Of a DNA stretch of 15,240 nt, positions 8,152 through 14,365 are shown one piece after another. The notes under the pieces are model-generated. The model ran no database searches, had not been told where the DNA came from, and was given only the letters and a program-made list of their open reading frames with translations. Position numbers and translations under genes: made by a program. This DNA comes from JBHIBA01 sp046758845. Its GTDB lineage: Bacteria; UBA8248; JACPRG01; G963555815. The DNA lies in assembly GCA_046758845.1 (NCBI GenBank), contig JBHIBA010000084.1, positions 1 to 15,240 of the forward strand, given 5' to 3'. Every line of letters begins with the position of its first letter. The stretch's first letter is position 1.

Positions 8152-8172
8152 CTAGCGTCCTGTCCCAGAAAT
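8152..8172 (+). repeat. dispersed motif CTAGCGTCCTGTCCC..., second copy
   Basis: The 21 bases starting CTAGCGTCCTGTCCC and ending AGAAAT match 52-72 (CTAGTGTGCTGTCCC, then GTAAAT) at 17 positions. Both copies lie at the beginning of a palindrome-rich intergenic stretch in the same orientation, so they may mark the edge of a repeated element. Confidence 0.45.
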
Positions 8173-8211
8173 ACGTCTGCATAGCTATCAAATCGCTTGC
8201 AGGCGTGTAGC

Positions 8212-8231
8212 GCGGGGGCTTCAGCCCCCGC
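8212..8231. repeat. GC-rich palindrome GCGGGGGC-TTCA-GCCCCCGC
   Basis: A perfect 8-base stem around a TTCA loop, preceded by GTAGC. It resembles an extragenic palindromic repeat. No T-tract follows on either strand. Confidence 0.6.
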
Positions 8232-8410
8232 TTCACTGGGACTCAATCCGCACACCGTTTGGCTTGGGGCGGAGGCTAAGAGTCACCGACCCGCGCCCGG
8301 CGCTACGTCGCGGGCCTTCGCAGCGGAAAGCCCCCCGGCAAGCGCGCGAAATCCTCTGAAAGCCTTCCCCCTGGACTCTGCAGACGGGTCTCGGCCCGCG
8401 AGAAATGAAA

Positions 8411-8438
8411 AGGGCGGCCAGGTCTCCCCAACCGCCCT
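8411..8438 (-). terminator. intrinsic terminator of the selenoprotein gene
   Basis: On the minus strand AGGGCGG (8438-8432) pairs perfectly with CCGCCCT (8417-8411) around a 14-base loop, and is followed by TTTCATTTCT. It lies 23 bases after the stop codon of the selenoprotein gene. That placement supports the reading that the gene ends at 8462 rather than at the internal TGA. Confidence 0.75.
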
Positions 8439-8461
8439 GAAATTTCTTCTTTTGCCCGTCC

Positions 8462-9109
8462 TCAGGCGGGAACCTTCTCCTTCTTCTTCTCCCGCTCTTC
8501 CGCCAGGATTTCCTCGATGACCCCCTCGATCACGTCCGGCTTCGTCCAGGAGGACTTGTAGACGATCTTCCCTGCCTTGTCGGCGACGTACACCATGTTG
8601 GGCAGCCAACCGAACTTCTCGTGGGTCTTTTGGTCCATGCCATCCACCAGGACCGTCACCTCCTCGATTTTCTTTTCCTGGACCAGCTCCCGGGCATAGG
8701 ACATTCTCTGCTCGTAGGAGCTGTGGGGGAGGTATTTCCCGAAGACCCCTTCCTGGGCGTGAGGTTCGCGGACGTAGATGTTCATCACCTCCGCATCATC
8801 GGCGTACTTCTTGGCGACCCTCTCCATGCGCGGCACCTGCCGGCGATAGGGCGGTCACGTGATCGCGCCGAACTCAATCACCTGGATCTTCTTCCCGATG
8901 AAGTCCGCCGTGTTGACGCGGCGGCCTTCCGTGGTCTCGAGCTCCATCGTTGGGATCATCGAGCCCAGAGGGGCCGCCGTTGGGAAGTTCTTGTAAACGG
9001 CGCCGATCTTCTTGTTCAGTTTGATCTTGATGAGCTTCCACCAGTTGAGGTGGAGGAAGGAGTACCATGGACTGGGCGGGTTTCTTCCAAATTCCCCTCT
9101 GGGCTGCAT
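8462..9109 (-). CDS. iodothyronine-deiodinase-like selenoprotein (in-frame TGA read as Sec85)
   Basis: A 215-residue thioredoxin-fold protein if TGA at 8857-8855 is selenocysteine. The frame is continuous across the TGA. The active site reads VIEFGAIT-Sec-PPYRRQ, matching the deiodinase pattern FGSCT-Sec-PP. NIYVREPHAQEG follows, placing Glu115 and His117 30 and 32 residues after Sec. From memory this is the spacing of Glu200 and His202 from Sec170 in mouse Dio3. Later strands are EVTVLVDGM and WLPNMVYVADKAGKIVYKSSW, ending in a Lys/Glu-rich tail. The protein has no cysteine and no obvious signal peptide. ATG at 9109 has AAGGAGG (9118-9124) 8 bases upstream. A SECIS-like hairpin follows the TGA and a terminator lies past the stop, so it is probably a single-gene unit. 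The substrate is unknown: bacterial relatives may be peroxiredoxin-like redox enzymes or dehalogenases. Confidence 0.88.
8831..8842 (-). promoter_or_regulatory. putative bacterial SECIS element
   Basis: In the mRNA, CGGC (8842-8839) pairs with GCCG (8834-8831) around an AGGU loop. The two loop guanines are bases 18 and 19 after the UGA. Known bacterial SECIS elements lie directly downstream of UGA inside the coding sequence and carry a guanine in the first two apical loop positions. The E. coli fdhF element has GCAGGU with loop guanines at bases 19 and 20, by my count from the remembered sequence. The stem is short (4 pairs), although a U-A and an A-U pair are possible beyond three mismatches. 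Confidence 0.65.
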
Positions 9110-9468
9110 GTTCTGAACCTCCTTGTTCGTCTCGTGTTAGCGTACGGACATTCAACAAGAAAACGGCAAACCCCCCCAAGATCGCCCACAAGATAGCTCA
9201 TTTACAATATATCTTCTCTTACTCCCACATGCTTGTAAAGAACAAAAGGTCTCAAATATTCCCGGATTCAGTCCCCATCTGAGAACTGCGTCTCGCCGCG
9301 CTCAGCGAGAGCGAAGCCTGCCAGCGCTTGAACTTCACCGCTTTTCAGATGGACGCCTGCCATTTCAACCCCGGTTGAAGGGGGGCGGCCTTTCTGCTAA
9401 CATCCGGGCCGTTCCAGTTCTCAAACGGGGGGAGTGACGGGCGAGTCCGCCCCCTTGGAAGGGTGACG
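9110..9468. other. divergent intergenic region with AT-rich promoter-like core
   Basis: About 9195-9270 is distinctly AT-rich in an otherwise GC-rich window. On the minus strand it contains TTTACA and, further on, TATATT, but they are 22 bases apart, too far for a standard sigma-70 pair. The region probably holds the promoters of the leftward selenoprotein gene and the rightward glutamine amidotransferase gene. A short inverted repeat TTCAAC-CCCG-GTTGAA lies near 9364-9380. No gene is seen here. Confidence 0.45.
9118..9124 (-). promoter_or_regulatory. ribosome binding site of the selenoprotein gene
   Basis: AAGGAGG is 8 bases before ATG at 9109. It decides the start and shows that the reading frame leading into the TGA is a real translation unit rather than a remnant. 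Confidence 0.75.
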
Positions 9469-10179
9469 ATGAGCGTCCTGGCCGTCCAGCACGTGGGGTG
9501 CGAACCCATGGGCCTCCTGGAGGAAATCCTTAAGGAGTACCGGATCGACTACCACTACGTTCACCCTTACCGCGGAGAGCCGATCCCCCAGTCCCACCGG
9601 GGAATCGATTGCCTGGTGCTGATGGGCGGCCCCATGAACGTTTACCAGCACACAGCCTACCCCTTCCTCCTGGAAGAGGATGTCTTGATCAGGAATTGCC
9701 TGGAGGAGAAAGTCCCCATTCTCGGCATTTGCCTCGGGTCACAGCTTCTGGCCAAGGCGTCCGATGCGCAAGTGAGGCGCGGGCGCGTCAAGGAGATCGG
9801 CTGGCGCCCCATCCGGCTCACTCCCGAGGCCCAGGCCGATCCGGTCTTCGCGGGAATGGAAGAGGATTTCCCGGTCTTCCACTGGCACGGGGACACATTC
9901 GACCTGCCCGAAGGGGCCGTCCTCCTGGCGGCATCGGACACGTATCCCCATCAGGCCTACCGCCTCGGGTATAACGCCTACGCGTTTCAGTTCCACGTCG
10001 AAGTGACCGAGCCGATGATCCGCCAGTGGTGCGCCGAATACCCGGACGACCTGCGGACTTTGGATGCTGCGCCCGACGATCCCCCCGTTTACGAAGGCTG
10101 CCGGATGCTCATCGGCCCGCTTCATGAGAGGGCGCGGCGAATCTTCCTCAGCTACTTCCGGCACGTTCACCTGATTTGA
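9469..10179 (+). CDS. class I glutamine amidotransferase-like protein (GMP-synthase-type GATase domain)
   Basis: A 236-residue stand-alone GATase1 domain. The nucleophile elbow GICLGSQ carries Cys88, and the catalytic partners His176 and Glu178 lie in FQFHVEVTEP. MGGPMNVYQ (oxyanion strand) and FHWHGDTFDLP are also family hallmarks. These domains release ammonia from glutamine or hydrolyse gamma-glutamyl amides; no synthetase partner lies next to it, so the acceptor is unknown. Gamma-glutamyl hydrolases of amines are one alternative. ATG at 9469 is preferred to GTG at 9463 because GGAAGG (9457-9462) then has a normal 6-base spacing. The luciferase-like gene follows 75 bases downstream on the same strand, so they may be cotranscribed. 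Confidence 0.9.
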   Translation: MSVLAVQHVGCEPMGLLEEILKEYRIDYHYVHPYRGEPIPQSHRGIDCLVLMGGPMNVYQHTAYPFLLEEDVLIRNCLEEKVPILGICLGSQLLAKASDAQVRRGRVKEIGWRPIRLTPEAQADPVFAGMEEDFPVFHWHGDTFDLPEGAVLLAASDTYPHQAYRLGYNAYAFQFHVEVTEPMIRQWCAEYPDDLRTLDAAPDDPPVYEGCRMLIGPLHERARRIFLSYFRHVHLI

Positions 10180-10254
10180 GCCTTTCGCTCTCGCGGGCTC
10201 GCGAAAACCGCTGAGCGGAACGAAGAACCACTACCCCCGAGAAGGAACCGCCCG

Positions 10255-11247
10255 ATGAACGTGCCGGCCCCCCCGAACCGGGAGACCGCGCCCGCCTGGC
10301 CCGCCAGCCGGATTCCGCGCTTCGGCGTCCAGATCCCGCAGCAGGACGTCCCGTACTCGAAGCTGTTGGAGTTCGCCCGGGAGGCGGAAGACCTGGGCTA
10401 CGACACCGCCTGGGTCTTCGACCATTTCTTCCCCATCGTCGGAAGCCCCGAGGGACCTTGCCTGGAAGGGTGGTCGGTCCTTTCGGCCCTGGCCGCGCTG
10501 ACGAAGCGCATCCGCCTCGGCGTCCTGGTCACGGGCAACACCTATCGGCACCCCTCCGCCCTGGCCCAGATGGGTGCGACGGTGGACATCATCAGCGGGG
10601 GCCGGCTGGAGTTCGGTCTGGGGGCGGCGTGGTTCGGATTGGAGCATCAGGCCCTGGGCATCCCCTTCCCCTCCACCCGCGAACGCCTGGAGCGCCTGGA
10701 GGAGGCCCTGCAGCTCATCCGTCTTCTTTGGACGAGGGACAAAGTCGATTTCAACGGAAAGCACTACCAGCTTCGGGGGGCCCTTTGTAACCCGAAACCC
10801 GTGCAGAAACCCCACCCGCCCATCATGGTCGGAGGAGGGGGTGAGCGGCGGACCCTGCGCACCGTCGCCCGCCACGCAAATCTTTGGAACGCCTTCGGGC
10901 TGCCCGAAACCTTCCGGCGCAAGATTGCCGTCCTCCGCGAACACTGTGAGGCCGAGGGGCGGAACCCCGACGACATCGAGAAATCGGTCCTCGTCATGAG
11001 CCACATGAGTGATGATCCCCGCGCACTGGAGAAGGGGGTCAAAGAGACCGCAAAGAGACTGGGGAGAGCGGAAGAGGAGGTCCGAAAGGGAATGCTTCTG
11101 GGTGACGCCGATGCGGTGGCGAAGCGGGTTCGGGAATATCACGACGCAGGCGTCACGCACATCATTCTCTGCCTCCTGCCGCTCTTTGACCTTCCTTCCC
11201 TCCGGCGCTTCGCCAAAGAAGTCATCCCGAAATTCAGGAACGGCTAG
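10255..11247 (+). CDS. luciferase-like (LLM) oxidoreductase, probably F420-dependent
   Basis: A 330-residue TIM-barrel protein of the bacterial luciferase family. Marks include RFGVQIPQ (first strand), AREAEDLGYDTAWVFDHFFP, TKRIRLGVLVTGNTYRHPSALAQMGATVD, and ISGGRLEFGLGAAWFGLEHQALGIPFPSTRERLERLEEAL. Later come KPVQKPHPPIMVGGGGERRTL and ADAVAKRVREYHDAGVTHIIL. The YRHP-type stretch and the GxG-WF block resemble F420-dependent members more than FMN-dependent RutA, but the cofactor is not proven. The substrate is unknown. AAGGA at 10242-10246 is 8 bases before the ATG. The last 14 codons reappear, diverged, at 11415-11456 beyond a repeat. Confidence 0.9.
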   Translation: MNVPAPPNRETAPAWPASRIPRFGVQIPQQDVPYSKLLEFAREAEDLGYDTAWVFDHFFPIVGSPEGPCLEGWSVLSALAALTKRIRLGVLVTGNTYRHPSALAQMGATVDIISGGRLEFGLGAAWFGLEHQALGIPFPSTRERLERLEEALQLIRLLWTRDKVDFNGKHYQLRGALCNPKPVQKPHPPIMVGGGGERRTLRTVARHANLWNAFGLPETFRRKIAVLREHCEAEGRNPDDIEKSVLVMSHMSDDPRALEKGVKETAKRLGRAEEEVRKGMLLGDADAVAKRVREYHDAGVTHIILCLLPLFDLPSLRRFAKEVIPKFRNG

Positions 11248-11276
11248 GGCCCGGTTTCAAGAATTGTCACCACATC

Positions 11277-11404
11277 GTAGCCCCGATCTGAGCGAGGGGT
11301 CGCAGACCCCGCGGGCGCAGCCCACAGCGGAGATCGGGGCGGGCCCGGCCGCGGTTTCCCGGAGCCTGCACTGAGCGAAGCCAATGTGCTCAAATCGCGC
11401 CTAC
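11277..11404. repeat. REPIN-like element, copy C
   Basis: The element starts GTAGCCCCGATCTGAGCGAG and ends GTGCTCAAATCGCGCCTAC. It is organised as in 1601-1705: a fold-back of the first half (CCCCGATCT with AGATCGGGG, GGGGTC with GACCCC inside) followed by a diverged second half. It lies 29 bases after the LLM stop codon, between that gene's 3' end and a duplicated LLM tail. Confidence 0.65.
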
Positions 11405-11414
11405 ACTTTGTCTC

Positions 11415-11456
11415 TCCGGCGCTTCGCCCAGGAAGTCATCCCCAGATTCAGGCAGG
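11415..11456 (+). pseudogene. remnant of a second LLM-family gene (3' tail only)
   Basis: The stretch encodes SLRRFAQEVIPRFRQ and matches the LLM C-terminus SLRRFAKEVIPKFRN encoded at 11201-11242. Most codons are identical or synonymous, for example ATCCCC against ATCCCG, which looks like paralogous coding sequence rather than a recent copy. Nothing upstream resembles the rest of an LLM gene, since the REPIN-like element occupies that place. Confidence 0.6.
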
Positions 11457-11511
11457 CCGAAAGCATCACCCGCCTTTGTGCCGGGTCAGCAGACCTTTCC
11501 GGTAACCGGTG

Positions 11512-11517
11512 TATAAT
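11512..11517 (+). promoter_or_regulatory. possible -10 box upstream of the TPR gene
   Basis: A perfect TATAAT preceded by TG lies about 108 bases before the TTG start of the TPR gene. No good -35 hexamer is seen 16-18 bases upstream. It is the only TATAAT noted in this GC-rich gap and is placed correctly, but the call rests on one hexamer. Confidence 0.35.
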
Positions 11518-11529
11518 AGGCGGCGAAAA

Positions 11530-11628
11530 ATGGGATTCGCGGCCGCTCGGGCGAAGGGCGAAATGTTCATCGACGTCGTTTCCGTTTCCAGCCGCGGTCG
11601 GTCGGATAGATCGGTGTTTTCTCCTTGA
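11530..11628 (+). CDS. possible 32-codon leader frame overlapping the TPR start
   Basis: ATG at 11530 opens a frame (MGFAAARAKGEMFIDVV and on) that ends with TGA at 11626-11628. This overlaps the TPR gene's TTG start at 11625 in a TTGA arrangement. The TPR start has no ribosome binding site of its own, so translational coupling is conceivable. The leader itself has only a weak AGGCGG upstream, and its sequence resembles no known protein. Confidence 0.25.
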   Translation: MGFAAARAKGEMFIDVVSVSSRGRSDRSVFSP

Positions 11629-12659
11629 GTCCATCCCGCACAGAGAAGTCACTGAAGCCCCGCATCCCCCATCCGGCAAGGCGGAAGACCGGCAGGCAGG
11701 AGCCGCCCAAAGGGAATCGGCGCCGCGCCCTGGACTACGTGAAGCGTGGATTGGACTTCCTCTCCACAGGGAACCGAAAAGGGGGATGGACCCAGTTTAC
11801 TCTGGCCGTCAAGTTGGACCCCCACTGCCCCGAGGCCTATCTTGAAATGGGCCGCTATCAACATGACCTGGGAAACCTGACGGCGGCGGCCAACTTCTAT
11901 GAACGGGCTTTGGAGGCGGAAGAGGAGCCGAGTCCTGGGCGTAACGGGTCCGAGAACCAGGCATTCCTCGGGGCGCTCATCGGCCGGGGAGTTGTCGGCT
12001 GGCAGAAGAAGGAATGGGAAACTGCCATCCAGCACATCGAGCGGGCCGTCGCCGAGGGCTACGCCCCTTCGGAATTTCTGCGCCAGGTGATGGGCGAGTG
12101 CAGGCTCCGCCTCGGTCAGATCCGGGAGTCGGTGGTGGAATATCAAAAAGCCCCCTGGTCCGCCGAGGGCCTGATGAATTCCGCCTTGGCCCTGTTCGCC
12201 CTCGGGGACCTGGAACGCGCGGCCGCGACCTTGCGCCGGGCCTTCTTTCACCAACCCAGCGAGGTGGAAAGGCTGCTGGGACTCCCCGTCGATGAGGACA
12301 AGCATGTCAACGCGGCCCGAGCGGCCTTTTTCCCAAGCGCGCAAGCGGGCGCCGGGCGGGACGTCTCCAGCCCGCATCCGGACATCCCCGACGAATCCGG
12401 TGCGGGTTATGCAGAGCGCTGCCGCGACCTTTGGGAAGAAATCGATGGGGCGCTGGTCTTCCTTTCCGACCTATGGATGGACCCTCAGGTCGTCAGCGAG
12501 ATGGAGCAGGCCCGGCGAATCGAGAGCGCCCTCCGCGCCAGCGGGGATTTTCGCGAGCGCTCCTTATTGAAGTCGCAGCTCGACCGCCTCCGCTCCCCAG
12601 TGCGCCTTCACAACTCCCACCCTCCCCTCCTGCAACGGATCCGTCAGGGCCTCCCTTGA
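11625..12659 (+). CDS. tetratricopeptide-repeat protein, function unknown
   Basis: A 344-residue protein with a basic N-terminus (residues 1-34, many Arg/Lys/Pro) and no signal peptide or membrane segment. Residues about 35-98 form two TPR units (ALDYVKRGLDFLSTGNRKGG... and PEAYLEMGRYQHDLGNLTAAANFYERAL). Further degenerate TPR helices run from about 113 to 210 (GRGVVGWQKKEWETAIQHIERAV, ALALFALGDLERAAATLRRAF). The last 90 residues are helical and unrecognised. TPRs bind proteins, but no partner is evident. The start is doubtful: TTG at 11625 is the upstream option in an open frame without a ribosome binding site. The M24 peptidase gene follows 55 bases downstream and may be cotranscribed. Confidence 0.78.
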   Translation: MSPSRTEKSLKPRIPHPARRKTGRQEPPKGNRRRALDYVKRGLDFLSTGNRKGGWTQFTLAVKLDPHCPEAYLEMGRYQHDLGNLTAAANFYERALEAEEEPSPGRNGSENQAFLGALIGRGVVGWQKKEWETAIQHIERAVAEGYAPSEFLRQVMGECRLRLGQIRESVVEYQKAPWSAEGLMNSALALFALGDLERAAATLRRAFFHQPSEVERLLGLPVDEDKHVNAARAAFFPSAQAGAGRDVSSPHPDIPDESGAGYAERCRDLWEEIDGALVFLSDLWMDPQVVSEMEQARRIESALRASGDFRERSLLKSQLDRLRSPVRLHNSHPPLLQRIRQGLP

Positions 12660-12714
12660 CCGTTCCGCCCCCGGGCCCGGCCTTTTCTATCCGGCAAGAC
12701 AACGGAGAGGAAGC

Positions 12715-13938
12715 ATGAACTCATTCGCCCGCGGAAACTTCAGTGTGGACTATGAGGCCCGGATTGACTGGGACCGCCTGCGGCGGGAAAGGATCGAGAA
12801 GACCCAGCGTCATCTGAGGGAGCGGGGGATCGACGCACTTCTCCTCTGGCAGGACGAAAACGTCCGCTATCTCACCAGCCAGCGGGCCATCATGCTCCAG
12901 TACCGGTCGGTCACGCATTACGGCGTGCTGTTAACACGGGAATCCGGCCCGGTCCTGCTGACTTCGGGGGGAGAGATCGCCCGGGTCAAGGAAGTCATGC
13001 CCTGGCTCCCCCATGCCGAGGCCATCCCCCACATGACCGAGCCCGGACTCGTGGAAAACGTGACGCGAGACGTCATCCGGCGCTATCTCAAAGAATTCGG
13101 CGTGGAGAAGGGAAAGATCGGGATCGATGCGGCCACCTTCACCATGCGACGCATTTTCGAAAAGGAGCTTTCCGGCGTCGAGTGGGTAGACGGGGAATCC
13201 TTTATGTACCTGTCGCGCGTCCAGAAGCTTCCGGAAGAAATCAAAGTCATCCAGGAAGCCACGGCCATCGCCGACGCCGTCACGCAAACGGCCATCGACC
13301 ACGTGCGCGCGGGGGTGCGGGAATGCGAGGTCGCCGCCGAGGCGATGAGGACGCTTTTCCGCTACGGAGGGGAGTTTGCGCATCTGGCGAGCCCCTTCGT
13401 GGCCTCGGGGGAGAGGATGTCCCCCCCTACCCGGTTCGCCACCGACAAGATCATCCGACACGGGGACATCGTTTTCATCGACATCGGCGCCATGTGGGGG
13501 GGCTACTTCGGCGATGTCGCGCGGACCGTCATCTGCGGCAAGCCTTCGCACCGCCAACAGGAGATCTATACCGCCGTTTACGAATGCCTCCAGGCTGGAG
13601 TCGCCCAGATGCGGCCCGGCAACACCAACGCCCAGGCCACCCGCGCGTTCATCGACAAGGCGGCCGAGCACGGCCTGGAAAAAAATTTCATCGACCTCTA
13701 CATCGGACACGGCTGCGGGGTCAGCCCCAACGAGCCGCCCTATGTGGGCGAAGGGGCGAAGGGCGCGATGGAGGTGGAGTTTCTTCCCGACATGGTCTTC
13801 GCCGTCGAGCCCCTGATCTGGGCGCCGGGCGTTCGCGGCGGGGGCGGCGTTCGGATCGAGGACATGATCTGGATCCGCGAGGACGGACCCGAGACCCTGA
13901 GCCGCGCGCCTTATTGCGAGGAATTGCTGCTGGACTGA
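12715..13938 (+). CDS. M24 family metallopeptidase (Xaa-Pro aminopeptidase/creatinase-like)
   Basis: A 407-residue protein with an N-terminal creatinase domain (about 20-165) and a C-terminal pita-bread catalytic domain (about 175-400). All five metal ligands are present: Asp256 (FIDIGAMWGGY), Asp267 (FGDVARTV), His332 (YIGHGCGVSPNEPP), Glu365 (FAVEPLIW) and Glu382 (VRIEDMIWI). Family activities include release of an N-terminal residue before proline, and in relatives creatine hydrolysis or DMSP cleavage, so peptidase function is likely but not certain. It is cytosolic, with no signal peptide. GGAGAGG at 12704-12710 precedes the ATG. A perfect CAAGCAGG/CCTGCTTG hairpin starts directly after the stop. 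Confidence 0.93.
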   Translation: MNSFARGNFSVDYEARIDWDRLRRERIEKTQRHLRERGIDALLLWQDENVRYLTSQRAIMLQYRSVTHYGVLLTRESGPVLLTSGGEIARVKEVMPWLPHAEAIPHMTEPGLVENVTRDVIRRYLKEFGVEKGKIGIDAATFTMRRIFEKELSGVEWVDGESFMYLSRVQKLPEEIKVIQEATAIADAVTQTAIDHVRAGVRECEVAAEAMRTLFRYGGEFAHLASPFVASGERMSPPTRFATDKIIRHGDIVFIDIGAMWGGYFGDVARTVICGKPSHRQQEIYTAVYECLQAGVAQMRPGNTNAQATRAFIDKAAEHGLEKNFIDLYIGHGCGVSPNEPPYVGEGAKGAMEVEFLPDMVFAVEPLIWAPGVRGGGGVRIEDMIWIREDGPETLSRAPYCEELLLD

Positions 13939-13960
13939 CAAGCAGGAGGTGGCCTGCTTG
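13939..13960 (+). terminator. hairpin immediately after the M24 stop codon
   Basis: CAAGCAGG (13939-13946) pairs perfectly with CCTGCTTG (13953-13960) around AGGTGG, starting on the first base after TGA. Only a short, interrupted T-rich stretch follows (CTTAGCGCTTTG). It may act as a weak terminator or as a 3'-end stabilising stem. Confidence 0.4.
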
Positions 13961-14052
13961 CTTAGCGCTTTGCGGGGGGCGCTTCCCTCGGCTTCGCTCG
14001 GGACAAGCTTTGAAAGGCGCCCCCCCACACCCCCCAGCAAAACTTTTTATCG

Positions 14053-14087
14053 GCGATAGGGGCGGCCTGCGGGGCCGCCCCTATCGC
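14053..14087. repeat. 15-base perfect palindrome
   Basis: Bases 14053-14067 (GCGATAGGGGCGGCC) pair perfectly with 14073-14087 around TGCGG. The flanks are AACTTTTTAT before and AAAAAACTGG after, so neither strand has a T-tract in the position needed for termination. It looks like a repeat palindrome. Confidence 0.75.
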
Positions 14088-14106
14088 AAAAAACTGGCTT
14101 GTCGGC

Positions 14107-14143
14107 CGAATGCGGGAGCCTTGCGCAGCAAGGCGCGCATTCG
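14107..14143. repeat. nested double hairpin
   Basis: An outer stem CGAATGCG (14107-14114) pairs with CGCATTCG (14136-14143), and an inner stem CCTTGC (14119-14124) pairs with GCAAGG (14128-14133). Both are perfect and are separated by a small asymmetric internal loop. Confidence 0.65.
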
Positions 14144-14206
14144 GGCAAAGACAGGAGCCATCGCAAGGCCCCAGACAACCAGCCCAGCCAAACCCACGCC
14201 CAACCC

Positions 14207-14340
14207 AAAGCAGGCCCGGCCACGCAGTGCCGGGCCGTCAGAAGTTTTCCGGGGGGTCCCCAGGGGGGCGGCTTTCAAAAAGCACCCCCTGGGAAATCTG
14301 GCCAGTTTTCAAAGCTCATCCAGAGGGAAGCCCCCCTGGC
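14207..14340 (+). repeat. large inverted repeat, left arm
   Basis: The arm begins AAAGCAGGCCCGGCC and contains the perfect stem GGCCCGGC (14213-14220) with GCCGGGCC (14229-14236). GTTTTCCGGGGGG and a CAGGGGGG...CCCCCTG fold-back follow. About the first 85 bases match the reverse complement of the right arm with only scattered differences; the rest to about 14340 is looser. It lies just past the 3' end of the isochorismatase gene. Confidence 0.75.
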
Positions 14341-14365
14341 AAATCCAGGCGCTTCTTCCGACGCC

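Larger units (their letters stand above)
7913..8461. other. gene-free region between selenoprotein gene and cupin gene
   Basis: The region contains a dispersed motif at 8152-8172, a GC-rich palindrome at 8212-8231 and the terminator of the selenoprotein gene at 8411-8438. Short open frames here show no family signature and no ribosome binding site. No clear promoter for the cupin operon was recognised. Confidence 0.6.
11248..11624. other. gene-poor region between LLM gene and TPR gene
   Basis: The region holds the REPIN-like copy C (11277-11404), a remnant of a second LLM gene (11415-11456), a TATAAT hexamer at 11512-11517 and a possible 32-codon leader frame (11530-11628). No complete gene is recognised. 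Confidence 0.55.
13939..14365. other. gene-free, hairpin-dense region between the M24 and isochorismatase genes
   Basis: The two flanking genes converge on this region. It contains the stem at 13939-13960, a 9-base outer stem GGGGGGCGC (13974-13982) with GCGCCCCCC (14017-14025), the 15-base stem at 14053-14087, the nested stem at 14107-14143 and the left arm of the large inverted repeat. Frames crossing it are alanine/arginine/proline-rich readings without family marks. I see no gene. Confidence 0.65.

Noticed and set aside
8462..8836. A separate GTG-started 124-residue gene next to an 84-residue gene at 8855-9109
   Set aside because: The two lie in one frame with only the TGA and six codons between. 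The second has no ribosome binding site, and the domain is continuous through the TGA, so one selenoprotein gene explains both.
8462..9109. Deiodinase-like gene as a nonsense-mutated pseudogene
   Set aside because: The TGA falls exactly on the Sec position of the family, a SECIS-like loop follows, and the remaining 130 codons are intact and conserved. A random nonsense mutation would not be expected to do this.
10231..11160. Minus-strand open frame (309 codons) opposite the LLM gene, and a similar one at 12931-14040 opposite the M24 gene
   Set aside because: Both are antisense shadows of strongly recognised genes and show no family features.
14053..14087. 15-base hairpin as an intrinsic terminator
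   Set aside because: The plus strand continues with A residues and the minus strand with ATAAAAAG, so there is no T-tract after the stem on either strand.
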